Of a stretch of DNA of 64,000 nt, positions 47,545 to 56,751 are shown one piece after another. The notes beneath the pieces are model-generated. The model did no database searches. It was not told where the DNA came from and worked only from the letters and a program-made list of their open reading frames with translations. The stretch comes from Dietzia sp. B32 (GTDB lineage Bacteria > Actinomycetota > Actinomycetes > Mycobacteriales > Mycobacteriaceae), in assembly GCF_024732245.1 (NCBI RefSeq), contig NZ_CP093845.1, forward strand, positions 2,170,001 to 2,234,000. The letters are read 5' to 3'. Position 1 is the stretch's first letter. Every line of letters starts with the position of its first letter. A program made the position numbers and the translations under genes.

Positions 47545-47970
47545 ATGACGTCCGGCGACCACGGGGACCGAGGCGACGGCGGGGACCACAGCGCCCACGG
47601 GGACTTCGACGACCCACTCGAACGCCTCGAGCGGAACGAGCGGCAGGCCGGCCAGGCCTTACGGTACGTGCTGCTGTCGATAGTCGCGATCGTGGCCCTG
47701 GCGGCGGCGATCGTGTTGATCCGGGGCGGCATCGACGAGCAGTGCGCCGACCGGGGCGCCCTGTGCCTGACCTCCGACCGCGTCGAGGTGGTCATCCTGC
47801 CGCTGCTGCTGTCGATCGGCCTGTCCGTGATGGCGGGCGTGACGACGTACCGTCGCTGGCAGCAGCACATCCGCTGGCGCCCGTGGCTGTTCGCCAGCTA
47901 CGCGATGTGGATGGTCACCACGGCCTATCTGCTGATCTCGTCCTCGGCGGTGTTCGTCCAGAGCAGCTGA
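47545..47970 (+). CDS. Membrane protein, three predicted helices
   Basis: A 141-residue protein starting two bases after the SDR stop. A His/Asp/Gly-rich N-terminus (GDHGDRGDGGDHSAHGDFDD) precedes three membrane spans (about residues 41-60, 79-99 and 116-137), with a short loop holding two Cys (EQCADRGALC). No family recognised. It is last in the NTF2-SDR operon. Confidence 0.75.
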   Translation: MTSGDHGDRGDGGDHSAHGDFDDPLERLERNERQAGQALRYVLLSIVAIVALAAAIVLIRGGIDEQCADRGALCLTSDRVEVVILPLLLSIGLSVMAGVTTYRRWQQHIRWRPWLFASYAMWMVTTAYLLISSSAVFVQSS

Positions 47971-48019
47971 TGCCGGCCGGCTGAATGCGGCCGCCTCTAC
48001 GGAGACGTCACACGCACGA

Positions 48020-48089
48020 AATCCGCTATCCGGATTCCGGATCGGCTACCCGCACGGGAGTAGCGGATCCGGAATCCGGATAGCGGATT
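48020..48089. terminator. Very long perfect hairpin between convergent genes, 24-bp arms
   Basis: The 24 bases at 48020-48043 (AATCCGCTATCCGGATTCCG...) are the exact reverse complement of 48066-48089. The 22-base spacer pairs further (GCTAC 48045-48049, GTAGC 48060-48064). It lies between the membrane protein and leuS, 55 bases downstream of the leuS stop. The length and perfection exceed normal terminators, and there is no T-tract. Confidence 0.85.
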
Positions 48090-48143
48090 CGGGGCCGGGC
48101 CGGGCCGGGCCGGGGCGGGATCGGGGCCGGGCCGGGGCGGGAC

Positions 48144-51100
48144 TCAGGGGACGATGTTGACCATCTTGCCCGGCACCACGATGACCTTCCTGGGCGCCGC
48201 GCCCCCGAGGTTCTCCCGGACCTTCGCGTCGGCCAGCGCCGCCGCCTCCACGTCCGCCGGCGAGGCGTCGGCCGGGACGGTGATGCGCGAACGCACCTTG
48301 CCCTTGATCTGCACCGGGTACTCGACGGAGTCCTCGACCAGGTAGGACTCGTCGTGCTCGGGGAACGGCCCGTGGGCCAGCGACCCGCTGTGCCCGAGCC
48401 GGGACCACAGTTCCTCGGCGAGGTGAGGGGCGACGGGCGCCACCATGAGCACCAGCGGCTCCACGACCGAGCGCGGTGCGCCCGGCCCCTCGGTCGGATA
48501 GGCCTTGGTCAGGGTGTTGACGTACTCGATGAGCTTGGCGATCGCGGTGTTGTCGCGCAGGCCGGCGAAGTCGTCGCGGACCCCGGCGATCGCCTTGTGC
48601 AGTGCCTTGAGCACGTCGACGGTCGGCTCGGCGTCGGTCACGCGGACCTCGCCGGTGGTCTCGTCGATCACCACGCGCCACAGCCGCTGCAGGAAGCGGT
48701 GCGCGCCCACGACGTCCTTGGTGGCCCAGGGCCGGGAGGTGTCGAGCGGGCCCATGGACATCTCGTACACGCGCAGGGTGTCGGCGCCGTAGGAGTCGCA
48801 GATCTCGTCCGGGGAGACGGAGTTCTTGAGCGACTTGCCCATCTTCCCGTACTCCTGGCTGACCTCGACCTCGGCGCCACCGTCCCCGGCCGCGGGGTCG
48901 GTCCAGTAGAACTTCCCGTCGCGCTCGGTCACCTCGGCCGCCGGCACGTACACACCGCGGGCGTCGGTGTAGGCGAAGGCCTGGATGTAGCCCTGGTTGT
49001 ACAGGCGGCGGTAGGGCTCCTCGCTGGTGACGTGGCCCAGGTCGAACAACACCTTGTGCCAGAAGCGGGAGTAGAGCAGGTGCAGCACGGCGTGCTCGAC
49101 GCCGCCGACGTAGAGGTCCACACCGCCCGGGTCGTCCGCGCCGTGGACCTCGGGCCGGGGGCCGGTCCAGTAGCGCTCGTTCTCCAGGGCGCACAGCTGC
49201 TCGGAGTTGGTGGGGTCGATGTAGCGCAGCTGGTACCAGCTCGAGCCGGCCCAGTTGGGCATGACGTTGGCGTCGCGGGTGTAGGTCTGCAGGCCGTCCC
49301 CGAGGTCGAGTTCGACGGTCATCCACTCGGTGGCCTTGGCCAGCGGCGGGGAGGGCACGGAGTCCGCGTCGTCGGGGTCGAACGAGACGGGCTTGTAGTC
49401 CTCGACCTCGGGCAGCTCGACGGGCAGCATCTCGTCGGGCAGGGCGTGGGGCACACCGTCGGCGTCGTAGACCACCGGGAACGGCTCGCCCCAGTAGCGC
49501 TGGCGGGCGAACAGCCAGTCGCGCAGCTTGTACTGGATGGTGCCCTCGCCGGTGCCCTGACCCTCGAGCCAGTCGATGGTGGCGGCCTTGGCCTCGTCCA
49601 CGGCGAGTCCGTCCAGCGCGAGTCCGCCGGAGTTGGTGGAGTTCACGGCGACGCCGTCGCCCGTGAAGGCCTCGGCCTGCACGTCGATCCGCGAGCCGTC
49701 CGCCGGCGCCACGACCTGGGTGATGGGCAGCCCGAAGGCGGTCGCGAACTCGTGGTCGCGGGAGTCGTGGGCGGGCACGGCCATGATCGCGCCGGTGCCG
49801 TAGCCCATGAGCACGTAGTCGGCCACGAACACGGGGATCTGCTCCCCGTTGACCGGGTTGATGGCGTGGGCGCCGAGGAAGACGCCGGTCTTCTCCTTGT
49901 TCTCCTGGCGCTCCAGGTCGGGCTTCTGCGCCGCGCGGCGGCGGTACTCCAGCACGGCCTCGGCGGGCGAGGAGTGGCCGCCGGTCCAGCGCTCGTCGAG
50001 CCCGCCATCGGCGCCTGCCCCGGGTGCGTCGGCCGCGCCGGTCTCCGGCCAGAACGGCCCGGCCAGCTCGTCGACCAGCGGGTGCTCGGGCGACAGGACC
50101 ATGTAGGTGGCGCCGAAGAGGGTGTCGGGGCGGGTGGTGAACACCTCGATGGACTGGTCCGCCACGGCGAAGCGGACGCGGGCGCCCTGGGAGCGGCCGA
50201 TCCAGTTGCGCTGCATGGACTTGACCTTGTCGGTCCAGTCGAGGCGGTCGAGATCGTCGACGAGCCGGTCGGCGTAGGCGGTGATCCGCATCATCCACTG
50301 GCTCAGGCTCTTTCGGAAGACGGGGAAGTTGCCGCGCTCGGAGCGGCCCTCGGCGGTGACCTCCTCATTGGCCAGCACGGTGCCCAGCCCGGGGCACCAG
50401 TTGACCGTGGAGTCGGACAGGTACACCAGGCGGTGGGCGTCGAGGACCTTCTCCTGCTCGGCGTTCGAGAGCTCGGCCCAGTCCCGTCCGGCGTGCTCGC
50501 CCGGCAGGGGGCGGGCTCCGGAGACGAACTGCTCGACCAGCTCGGCGATGGGCCGGGCGCGGCCGGTGCGGGTGGGGTGCTCGCCGCCGTCGATCGCCCG
50601 GGCGGGGGCCTCGGGGTCGTACCAGGAGCCGTGGATCTGCAGGAAGATCCACTGGGTCCAGCAGTAGAAGTCGGTGTCTGTGGTGGCGAACACGCGGCGG
50701 CGGTCGTGGCCCAGGCCGAGGCGGCCGAGCTGGCGCTCCATGTTGGCGATGTTGGCCTCGGTGGTCACGCGCGGGTGTTGGCCGGTCTGGACGGCGTACT
50801 GCTCGGCGGGCAGGCCGAACGCGTCGTAGCCCAGGGTGTGCAGGACGTTGGTGCCCTGCATGCGGTGGTAGCGGGCGAAGACGTCGGTGGCGATGTAGCC
50901 GAGCGGGTGGCCAACGTGCAGGCCGGCGCCCGAGGGGTACGGGAACATGTCCTGGACGAAGAGCTTGTCCTCGGGCGGGGCGGCGCCGTCGGGGGCGGCG
51001 AGGGGGCCGACGGGGTTGGGGGCCTCGAACGTGCCGCGTTCGGCCCATTCGGTCTGCCAGCGCGACTCGATCCGCCCGGCCAGGGCGGCTCCGTAGCGGT

Positions 51101-51173
51101 GGGCCGGTCCGGTGTCGGACTGCGGTCCGGTCTCGGACTGCACGCCGGTGGCGGTCTGGTCGCTGCTGCTCAC
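48144..51173 (-). CDS. leuS: Leucyl-tRNA synthetase
   Basis: A 1009-residue class I aminoacyl-tRNA synthetase that charges tRNA-Leu and edits mischarged products. The HIGH-type motif is [15 protein letters not shown] (His86 to His89), the KMSKS motif appears as [14 protein letters not shown] near residue 776, and the editing domain includes [12 protein letters not shown] and [19 protein letters not shown]. The C-terminal anticodon-binding and leucyl-specific parts end [17 protein letters not shown]...[17 protein letters not shown] start; the N-terminal 25 residues are Ser/Thr/Gln-rich and not conserved, so a later start cannot be excluded. Confidence 0.97.
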   Translation of the reverse strand: MSSSDQTATGVQSETGPQSDTGPAHRYGAALAGRIESRWQTEWAERGTFEAPNPVGPLAAPDGAAPPEDKLFVQDMFPYPSGAGLHVGHPLGYIATDVFARYHRMQGTNVLHTLGYDAFGLPAEQYAVQTGQHPRVTTEANIANMERQLGRLGLGHDRRRVFATTDTDFYCWTQWIFLQIHGSWYDPEAPARAIDGGEHPTRTGRARPIAELVEQFVSGARPLPGEHAGRDWAELSNAEQEKVLDAHRLVYLSDSTVNWCPGLGTVLANEEVTAEGRSERGNFPVFRKSLSQWMMRITAYADRLVDDLDRLDWTDKVKSMQRNWIGRSQGARVRFAVADQSIEVFTTRPDTLFGATYMVLSPEHPLVDELAGPFWPETGAADAPGAGADGGLDERWTGGHSSPAEAVLEYRRRAAQKPDLERQENKEKTGVFLGAHAINPVNGEQIPVFVADYVLMGYGTGAIMAVPAHDSRDHEFATAFGLPITQVVAPADGSRIDVQAEAFTGDGVAVNSTNSGGLALDGLAVDEAKAATIDWLEGQGTGEGTIQYKLRDWLFARQRYWGEPFPVVYDADGVPHALPDEMLPVELPEVEDYKPVSFDPDDADSVPSPPLAKATEWMTVELDLGDGLQTYTRDANVMPNWAGSSWYQLRYIDPTNSEQLCALENERYWTGPRPEVHGADDPGGVDLYVGGVEHAVLHLLYSRFWHKVLFDLGHVTSEEPYRRLYNQGYIQAFAYTDARGVYVPAAEVTERDGKFYWTDPAAGDGGAEVEVSQEYGKMGKSLKNSVSPDEICDSYGADTLRVYEMSMGPLDTSRPWATKDVVGAHRFLQRLWRVVIDETTGEVRVTDAEPTVDVLKALHKAIAGVRDDFAGLRDNTAIAKLIEYVNTLTKAYPTEGPGAPRSVVEPLVLMVAPVAPHLAEELWSRLGHSGSLAHGPFPEHDESYLVEDSVEYPVQIKGKVRSRITVPADASPADVEAAALADAKVRENLGGAAPRKVIVVPGKMVNIVP

Positions 51174-51279
51174 GGTTGTCTGCTCTCCCTGGTATCGCCG
51201 GTGCCCACACGCAGGCGGTCTCCAGCCTAAACCCTGGCGCGGGCCGGGCCGCGTCAGCGTGTGGGCACCGACCCGTCGG

Positions 51280-51810
51280 TCAGGCCTTGGCCGCGCGACG
51301 CCCGGCGATGAGGGCGTCGAGGCTGTAGCGCCCGGTGCCGACCAGACCGAACACGGCGACGGCCAGGCCGATCACGGCGACGAGCTCCCAGCCACCGTCG
51401 GCGGCGTAGATGCCGGCGGCCTTGTGGACGTAGGCGTAGGCACCGGCCATGACGACGACGACGAGGACGGCCACCGCCTGGGTGAGCAGACCCAGGACGA
51501 GCAGGATACCGCCGACGAGTTCCACGGCACCGGCGAACCCGGCCGCGGCCTGGGCGGCGGGGACGCCGACCGACTCGAAGAAGGCGCCGGTGCCGTCCAC
51601 GCCGTTGACGAAGAGCTTCTGCCCGCCGTGGACGATCAGCACGGCGCCCAGCAGGACACGGGCGACGAGCAGGCCGATGTCGCGCACGACGGCCGGGACG
51701 GGCAGCAGTTGGGTCCCGGCGGTGGCGGTACCGGCGGTGGCCGGCCGCGTGGCGGCGGTCCCGGTGGCCGTGGTCCCGGTGGCGGTGGCGGTGTCGGTGG
51801 TGACGGTCAT
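51280..51810 (-). CDS. DoxX-family membrane protein
   Basis: A 176-residue four-helix DoxX protein. [54 protein letters not shown] and [28 protein letters not shown] are typical. The N-terminal 30 residues are a Thr/Ala repeat ([20 protein letters not shown]). DoxX proteins are linked to thiol and oxidative stress (MRC complex in mycobacteria). Divergent from a MarR regulator with an inverted repeat between them. Confidence 0.9.
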   Translation of the reverse strand: MTVTTDTATATGTTATGTAATRPATAGTATAGTQLLPVPAVVRDIGLLVARVLLGAVLIVHGGQKLFVNGVDGTGAFFESVGVPAAQAAAGFAGAVELVGGILLVLGLLTQAVAVLVVVVMAGAYAYVHKAAGIYAADGGWELVAVIGLAVAVFGLVGTGRYSLDALIAGRRAAKA

Positions 51811-51832
51811 GCGACTCCTTCAGTAGATGATG

Positions 51833-51870
51833 TGACACATATATCTATCGTTTTCCTATGTGTTGTGTCA
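51833..51870. promoter_or_regulatory. Inverted repeats in DoxX/MarR intergenic region
   Basis: TGACACA (51833-51839) is complementary to TGTGTCA (51864-51870), and the overlapping ACACATA (51835-51841) to TATGTGT (51857-51863). The region is AT-rich and lies 23 bases from either start codon, so it probably overlaps both promoters. The likely ligand is the adjacent MarR protein. It contains CACATATATCT, which also occurs in operator copy 1 at 13808. Confidence 0.65.
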
Positions 51871-51893
51871 ACTAACCGGGTACGCTGGGCCCC

Positions 51894-52409
51894 ATGGTCG
51901 AACAGGTTCTGGGTCAGGAAGTGCGATGGTTGGACGACGAGGAGAAGGCGCTGTGGCGTGACTATCTCGCCATCCAGGGCCGCCTCCACCTGGAGATCCA
52001 ACGGGACCTCAAGACGTCGTCGAGCCTCACCGAGCCCGAGTTCGAGGTCTTGGTGTACCTCAGCGAGGCCGACGGCCCGCTGCGGATGACCGCGCTCGCC
52101 GACGTGTTGCAGTGGGAACGCAGCCGCCTGTCCCACCAGGTCACCCGCATGGCCAAGCGGGGCCTCGTGCAGCGCACGAGCTGCCCCGACGACGGTCGCG
52201 GCGCGTTCGTGTCCGCCACCGACGAGGGCATGGCCGAGATCGAGAAGGCCGCCCCCGACCACGTCGCCACGGTCCGCCGCGAGTTCCTCGACCGTCTGAG
52301 TGACCGGGACAAGCGCGAACTCGCCCGGTTGCTCGCCCTCGTCCGGGGTCCGGTCGGGGCTGAGACGAATCGGAGATCCGACGCCGCGGGCGTACCCTCA
52401 GGGGCGTGA
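51894..52409 (+). CDS. MarR-family transcriptional regulator
   Basis: A 171-residue MarR protein (LTEPEFEVLVYLSEADGPLRMTALADVLQWERSRLSHQVTRMAKRGLVQRTSCPDDGRG). The recognition helix segment QWERSRLSHQVTRM is characteristic of this common actinobacterial subgroup that controls DoxX or oxidoreductases. Its stop overlaps the GTG of the SdpI-like gene. It is likely to repress the divergent DoxX gene. Confidence 0.92.
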   Translation: MVEQVLGQEVRWLDDEEKALWRDYLAIQGRLHLEIQRDLKTSSSLTEPEFEVLVYLSEADGPLRMTALADVLQWERSRLSHQVTRMAKRGLVQRTSCPDDGRGAFVSATDEGMAEIEKAAPDHVATVRREFLDRLSDRDKRELARLLALVRGPVGAETNRRSDAAGVPSGA

Positions 52410-52993
52410 ACGCAGTGCTCGTGGTGGTCATGGTGCTCCTCGTGGGGCTCGCCCTCGTGGTCGGGGGCACCGGCGCGGCGGCCCTCTCCGGCACCCTCCC
52501 CGGCAACGGCGTGTTGGGCGTGCGGACCCCGGAGACGCGCCGCTCCCCCGAGGCATGGGGGCTGGCCAACCGCGCCGCCGCACCCTCGTTCCTCGGCGCC
52601 GGTCTCGTGCTGCTGCTCGGGGCCCTCGCCCTGGGACTGATCGGTGGCTGGATCGGTGGCCTCGTCGTCGTCGTGTCCCTCGTGGCCTCCCTCGTCCTGC
52701 TCAGCGTCGCCGGCCTGGCCGGGGCACGCGCGGCGGCCAGGTGGGACGCGACCTCCGGCGATCAGGGCGGCTGCGGCTGCGGCCCCGACGGCTGCGGCGG
52801 CCACGCCGCGGGCGACGCCGACTCCGCCGCGTCCACCTGCGGCGGCACCGACTCCACCACCGGTGAGGGCGCCTCCTGCTCCCCCGCCGACGGTTCCACG
52901 CCCGGCGACCCCGCCGCCGACTGCGGCGTGACCGGCGGCTGCGGCACCTGCGTCCTGCAGGGCATGTGCGAGACGGAGAGCACCAGCCGCTGA
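52406..52993 (+). CDS. SdpI-like membrane protein with Cys-rich C-terminal tail
   Basis: A 195-residue protein. Residues 1-105 have three hydrophobic spans and the SdpI-type segment GNGVLGVRTPETRRSPEAWGLANRAA. The last 80 residues are Gly/Ala/Ser/Asp-rich with ten cysteines (GGCGCGPDGCGG, STCGG, ASCSP, DCG, GGCGTCVLQGMC). The SdpI family includes immunity and signalling proteins; the Cys-rich tail is unusual and may bind metal. The GTG start overlaps the MarR stop. Confidence 0.78.
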   Translation: MNAVLVVVMVLLVGLALVVGGTGAAALSGTLPGNGVLGVRTPETRRSPEAWGLANRAAAPSFLGAGLVLLLGALALGLIGGWIGGLVVVVSLVASLVLLSVAGLAGARAAARWDATSGDQGGCGCGPDGCGGHAAGDADSAASTCGGTDSTTGEGASCSPADGSTPGDPAADCGVTGGCGTCVLQGMCETESTSR

Positions 52994-52995
52994 AC

Positions 52996-53020
52996 CGGCC
53001 ACCGGCTCCTCCGGTGGCCG
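52996..53020 (+). terminator. Hairpin after SdpI-like gene
   Basis: CGGCCACCGG (52996-53005) and CCGGTGGCCG (53011-53020) form a perfect 10-bp stem with a 5-base loop, starting three bases after the stop codon. No T-tract follows. Confidence 0.8.
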
Positions 53021-53081
53021 ACGCGCACGACCGCCTCTACGGTCTGAGGTCCACCCGTCTCACACCGCGAAGGAGATCACC

Positions 53082-53651
53082 ATGGCCGATCCCACCACCG
53101 CCGGGGACGTCGTCGACATCCTCACCGCCGACCATCGCGAGATGGTCGGCCTGCTCGAGATGATCGAGAACACCGCCGACGCCGAGGAGCGCCGCTCGCT
53201 CGCCGACTCCGCCATCGCCGAGGTCGTGCGCCACTCCGTCGCCGAGGAACTGTTCGTCTACCCCGTCTACGAGCGCGAGGTCCCGGGCGGCAAGGACGAG
53301 GTCGAGCACGACAAGGAAGAGCACCAGGAACTCGAAGAGGTCATGAAGGAACTCGAGGGCCTGGACTCCGGGGGCGCCGAGTTCATCGCCACCGTGAAGC
53401 GCTTCAAGGAACTCCTCGACCACCACGCCGACGACGAGGAGTCGGACCAGTTCCCCAAGATGCGCGAGCACATCTCCGCCGAGGACCTGGTCGACCTGGG
53501 CCGCAAGGTCGAGGCCGCCAAGAAGATCGCCCCCACCCGGCCGCACCCCGGCTCGCCGCACTCCGAGTTGTTCCACATGACACTCGGACCGGGCGTCGGC
53601 ATGGTCGACCGCCTCCGCGACGCCCTGAGCGGACGGGCCAAGAACACCTGA
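53082..53651 (+). CDS. Hemerythrin-domain protein
   Basis: A 189-residue protein with a hemerythrin-like four-helix bundle: ILTADHREMVGLLEMIE, AEVVRHSVAEELFVYP, EHDKEEHQELEEVMKEL and LLDHHADDEESDQFPKM give the His/Glu pattern for a di-iron site. Such proteins sense or store oxygen or respond to nitrosative stress. AAGGAG lies 8 bases before the ATG. The C-terminal 40 residues are basic and Pro-rich. Confidence 0.92.
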   Translation: MADPTTAGDVVDILTADHREMVGLLEMIENTADAEERRSLADSAIAEVVRHSVAEELFVYPVYEREVPGGKDEVEHDKEEHQELEEVMKELEGLDSGGAEFIATVKRFKELLDHHADDEESDQFPKMREHISAEDLVDLGRKVEAAKKIAPTRPHPGSPHSELFHMTLGPGVGMVDRLRDALSGRAKNT

Positions 53652-53662
53652 CGCCTCCTTTC

Positions 53663-53695
53663 CCGGCCCCGGCGACCACTCGCGCGGGGCCGGGG
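53663..53695 (+). terminator. Hairpin after hemerythrin gene
   Basis: CCCGGCCCCG (53663-53672) pairs with CGGGGCCGGG (53686-53695); inside, GCGA/TCGC pair further, leaving a CCAC loop. It ends 46 bases before the next gene. Confidence 0.75.
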
Positions 53696-53741
53696 ACGGG
53701 CGCACACTGGACGGAGAGCGCCCGGAGCGAAGGAGCCCGTC

Positions 53742-54215
53742 ATGGCAACCGACTACTCGATCACCCGCACGGCCGTCCTCGACGCCCCCGCCGCAGCGGT
53801 GTTCGCCCAGCTCGAGGACTTCCATGCCTGGGAAGACTGGTCGCCGTGGGAGAACGTCGACCCGGGCATGGAGCGCCGGTACAGCGGCCCCGAGCGCGGC
53901 GTCGGCGCCCACTACGAGTGGTCCGGCAACGCGAAGGCCGGTGCCGGCTCGATGGAGATCGTCGACGCCTCCGCGGGGCGCCAGGTCGTGATCGACCTGA
54001 GGTTCAGCAAACCCATCAAGGGCATCAACCCCACCACGTTCACCCTCGTCCCGCGCGGTCCGGACTCGACCGAGGTCACCTGGCACATGACCGGTCGGCG
54101 CGGACCACTCCTGCGCATCATGAGTCGGCTGATCAAAATGGACAAGGTGCTGGGCGATCAGTTCGAGCAGGGCCTCGCCTCGCTCGGCCGGGCCGCCCGA
54201 TCGGGTCAGAGCTAG
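53742..54215 (+). CDS. SRPBCC-family (polyketide cyclase-like) protein
   Basis: A 157-residue START/SRPBCC fold (YSITRTAVLDAPAAAVFAQLEDFHAWEDWSPWENVDPGMERRYSGPERGVGAHYEW). The WxxWSPWE motif near residue 27 is typical of polyketide-cyclase_2 proteins. GGAG lies near the ATG. Overlaps the convergent DUF202 stop by 4 bases. Ligand unknown. Confidence 0.87.
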   Translation: MATDYSITRTAVLDAPAAAVFAQLEDFHAWEDWSPWENVDPGMERRYSGPERGVGAHYEWSGNAKAGAGSMEIVDASAGRQVVIDLRFSKPIKGINPTTFTLVPRGPDSTEVTWHMTGRRGPLLRIMSRLIKMDKVLGDQFEQGLASLGRAARSGQS

Positions 54216-54586
54216 CCGGTCACCAGGCTGACGAGGACGGCGACGAGGCCACAGGTGGCCATCACGATGACCAACACCACGAGACCGACGTTGTGGGACG
54301 CCCGGGTCTGCGGCACCTCGGCCCCCCGGATGAAGCGCCCCACCCGCCGCTCGTGGTGACGCTGCACCCGGAGCAGTGCCAGCAGCGGGATCACGGTGAG
54401 CAGTGAGAAGACCGACGCCCAGAACACCGACGTCTCCGCGACCAGTTTGGCCACGAGGATGATGTTCACTCCCACCACGGCCCACGTCCGGGCCCACGAC
54501 AGACTGGTACGCTCGGCGGCCAATCCCGCGTCGGGCGGCACCGCCCGGGGCTCCACCCCGATCCGCCTCTGCCGGGGCGTGCTCAT
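54212..54586 (-). CDS. DUF202 membrane protein, second of pair
   Basis: A 124-residue DUF202 protein with the family signature GLAAERTSLSWARTWAVVGVN (about residues 21-41) and three membrane spans. The ATG overlaps the stop of the first DUF202 gene (ATGA). Its stop overlaps the convergent SRPBCC gene end. Paired DUF202 proteins are common in actinobacteria; function not established. Confidence 0.88.
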   Translation of the reverse strand: MSTPRQRRIGVEPRAVPPDAGLAAERTSLSWARTWAVVGVNIILVAKLVAETSVFWASVFSLLTVIPLLALLRVQRHHERRVGRFIRGAEVPQTRASHNVGLVVLVIVMATCGLVAVLVSLVTG

Positions 54587-54993
54587 GCGAAGGTGCCGCC
54601 CAGGATCGCCACGATGAGCAGGACCGCACCGATCGAGATCCCCAGCACCAACAGGATGGACGCCTGCGGCATGGGCAGCGGCCGCTGGTGCCGCATCGAG
54701 GCCTCGATCCGGATCCACCGCCGGAACGCCACGATCGCCAGTACCGCCGCGAGCACCAGCAAAATGCAGGCCAGCGGCGTGCGGACGACCTCCGGGATCT
54801 CCTCTCCCGCGAAGGCCTCCATCGCCACCGCGCCCGCCGTCAACCCGAGGCTCGTGCGGATCCAGGCCAGGAAGGTGCGCTCGTTGGCGAGCGTGAACCG
54901 CGGGTCCGGCTCCTCGCCGTCCCGCAACGCCCTGGGCCGCCACCCCTCCGAGGTCTGTCCGGTCTGTCCGGTCTGGTCGTCCTGTCCGGTCAT
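54583..54993 (-). CDS. DUF202 (YidH-like) membrane protein, first of pair
   Basis: A 136-residue DUF202 protein. A Gln/Thr/Gly N-terminal tail (MTGQDDQTGQTGQTSEG) is followed by the signature RFTLANERTFLAWIRTSLGLTAGAVA and three membrane spans. Co-translated with the downstream DUF202 gene. It may form a heteromeric membrane complex. Confidence 0.9.
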   Translation of the reverse strand: MTGQDDQTGQTGQTSEGWRPRALRDGEEPDPRFTLANERTFLAWIRTSLGLTAGAVAMEAFAGEEIPEVVRTPLACILLVLAAVLAIVAFRRWIRIEASMRHQRPLPMPQASILLVLGISIGAVLLIVAILGGTFA

Positions 54994-55061
54994 CGTCCGC
55001 TACCCGTCATGGGGCCGAGCCTATCGGGCGCCCTCCCCGACCCGGGTGGTGCAATAGACGG

Positions 55062-56063
55062 ATGGGCCTCCTGCGTCGTCTCCGGATCGAGCCGTTCATC
55101 CTGGCCATCCTGGCGGCGGTGGTCGTCGCCGCGGTACTGCCGGCCACCGGCGGCGCGGCCGATGCGCTGGACTGGGTGACGACGATCGGCATCGGCGTGC
55201 TGTTCTTCCTCTACGGCGCCCGACTCGAGCCCCGGGAGCTCCTGGTCGGCCTCACGCACTGGCGGCTCCACTCGGTGGTGCTCGCCTCGACGTTCGTCCT
55301 GTTCCCCCTGCTCGGCCTGCTCGGCCAGTGGGTCCTCACGCCTCTGCTCGGCGCGCCCCTGGCCGCCGGGTTCCTGTTCCTCACGCTGGTGCCGTCCACC
55401 GTCCAGTCGTCCATCACCTTCGTGGCGATCGCCCGCGGGCACGTCAGCGCGGCGGTGGTGTCGGCGTCGGTGTCCAATCTGTTGGGAGTGTTCGTCACTC
55501 CCCTGTTGGTGTTCGCCCTCATGACGACCGACGGGTCCGTGACCATCACGTGGGACTCGGTCGGCACGATCGCCCTGCAACTCCTCCTGCCGTTCGTGGT
55601 GGGCCAGCTCGCGAGGACCTGGGTCCTGCCGGTCATCCGGAGGATCAAGCGGATCGCCCTGTTCGACAAGACCGTCATCGTGCTGGTGGTCTACGCGGCG
55701 TTCTCCGACGGGGTCGCCGACGGGATCTGGTCGACGATCGGCGCCGCCGAGCTGGCCTGGCTGATCGTGGCGTGCTGCGTGCTGCTCGCGGTGGTGCTGG
55801 GTCTGACCGAACTCGCCTCCCGGGCCCTGGGTTTCGAGGACCGGGACAAGCGCGTCGTGCAGTTCTGCGGGTCCAAGAAGTCGCTGGCCACGGGACTGCC
55901 GATGGCGGCCGTGCTGTTCGTCGGACAGCCGATCGGCCTCATGGTGCTGCCGCTGATGCTGTTCCACCAGATCCAGCTGATCGTGTGCGCGTGGCTGGCC
56001 GGCCGGTACGGGCGGGCCGCGGACACTGACGCCGGCACCGACCCCGGCGCGGACACGGCGTAG
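55062..56063 (+). CDS. Bile acid:sodium symporter (BASS) family protein, YfeH-like
   Basis: A 333-residue transporter with about nine to ten membrane segments. GVLFFLYGARLEPRELLVGLTHWRLH, LTLVPSTVQSSITFVAIARGHVSAAVVSASVSNLLGVFVTPLL and QFCGSKKSLATGLPMAAVLF are typical of the YfeH subgroup. Members carry organic anions with sodium; the substrate here is unknown. The tail is acidic (DTDAGTDPGADTA). Confidence 0.9.
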   Translation: MGLLRRLRIEPFILAILAAVVVAAVLPATGGAADALDWVTTIGIGVLFFLYGARLEPRELLVGLTHWRLHSVVLASTFVLFPLLGLLGQWVLTPLLGAPLAAGFLFLTLVPSTVQSSITFVAIARGHVSAAVVSASVSNLLGVFVTPLLVFALMTTDGSVTITWDSVGTIALQLLLPFVVGQLARTWVLPVIRRIKRIALFDKTVIVLVVYAAFSDGVADGIWSTIGAAELAWLIVACCVLLAVVLGLTELASRALGFEDRDKRVVQFCGSKKSLATGLPMAAVLFVGQPIGLMVLPLMLFHQIQLIVCAWLAGRYGRAADTDAGTDPGADTA

Positions 56064-56069
56064 GCGCCG

Positions 56070-56104
56070 GGCGCGTGACGACCCCGGCCGCGGGTCACCG
56101 CGCC
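56070..56104. terminator. Bulged hairpin between BASS and VanZ genes
   Basis: GGCGCG (56070-56075) pairs with CGCGCC (56099-56104), continued by TGAC (56076-56079) with GTCA (56094-56097) across a one-base bulge. The VanZ stop codon (56095-56097) is in the stem. Probable bidirectional terminator. Confidence 0.6.
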
Positions 56105-56682
56105 GGTGGCCTGCCCGTGCCCAGCTCCACCACTGCGGCGGGGTCGCCGAGGCGCGGACCGAGGACGACCAGGACGGCGAACACCGCGGCGGTCGTGAGC
56201 GCGAGTCCGATCCACAGTGGGTGGAGACGTGGGCCGCTGGTGCGCTCTATGAGGGCGCCGACCAGCGCCCCGGCGGTGTTGAACAGCAGGTCCGTGACGT
56301 CGGAGTGTCCCAGGGCAAGGACGTTCTGGAGGATCTCGACCGTCGCGCTGATCGCCGCTCCGATGAGGACGACGACGAGGACCGCCCTGGCCCGGCTCTC
56401 CAGCAGGATGTACAGGAGCACTCCTAGCGGCACGAAGAAGGCCAGGTTGCCGAGTGCGTCGAACAGTGGGCCGAACCAGGTCTGGGCGTCGCGGAACTGG
56501 GCGAACGGTATCCATTCGGCCGAACGACCACGCTGGGATTCCGGTCGCCACAGCAGACCGATCACGAAGAACGCCTTGAGCATGGTCAGCGCCACCACCA
56601 CGGCGCCGTAGGCGACCACTGCGAGCGCAGCCCAGCCTCTGACCTTCGAGTCTGTCGGTTGCGTCACGGGCACAATCCTCAC
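56095..56682 (-). CDS. VanZ-like membrane protein
   Basis: A 195-residue VanZ-family protein with four to five membrane spans. WIPFAQF, FDALGNLAFFVPLGVLLYILLESR, SATVEILQNVLALGHSDVTDLLFNTAGALVGALI is the typical signature. The start is uncertain: GTG at 56682 or in-frame GTGs nearby (giving MTQPTDSKVRG-like N-termini). The physiological role of stand-alone VanZ proteins is not known. Confidence 0.87.
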   Translation of the reverse strand: MRIVPVTQPTDSKVRGWAALAVVAYGAVVVALTMLKAFFVIGLLWRPESQRGRSAEWIPFAQFRDAQTWFGPLFDALGNLAFFVPLGVLLYILLESRARAVLVVVLIGAAISATVEILQNVLALGHSDVTDLLFNTAGALVGALIERTSGPRLHPLWIGLALTTAAVFAVLVVLGPRLGDPAAVVELGTGRPPAR

Positions 56683-56751
56683 ACGGGCCCCGGCAACGGA
56701 GACGGTCCCGGGTCTGGCCGGGACCTCGGGCCCGGAGCGCCGTGGGCCCCG

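Noticed and set aside
48354-51230. 958-codon open frame opposite leuS
   Set aside because: It lies antisense to leuS, has no recognisable domain, and its long open state follows from GC-biased codon positions.
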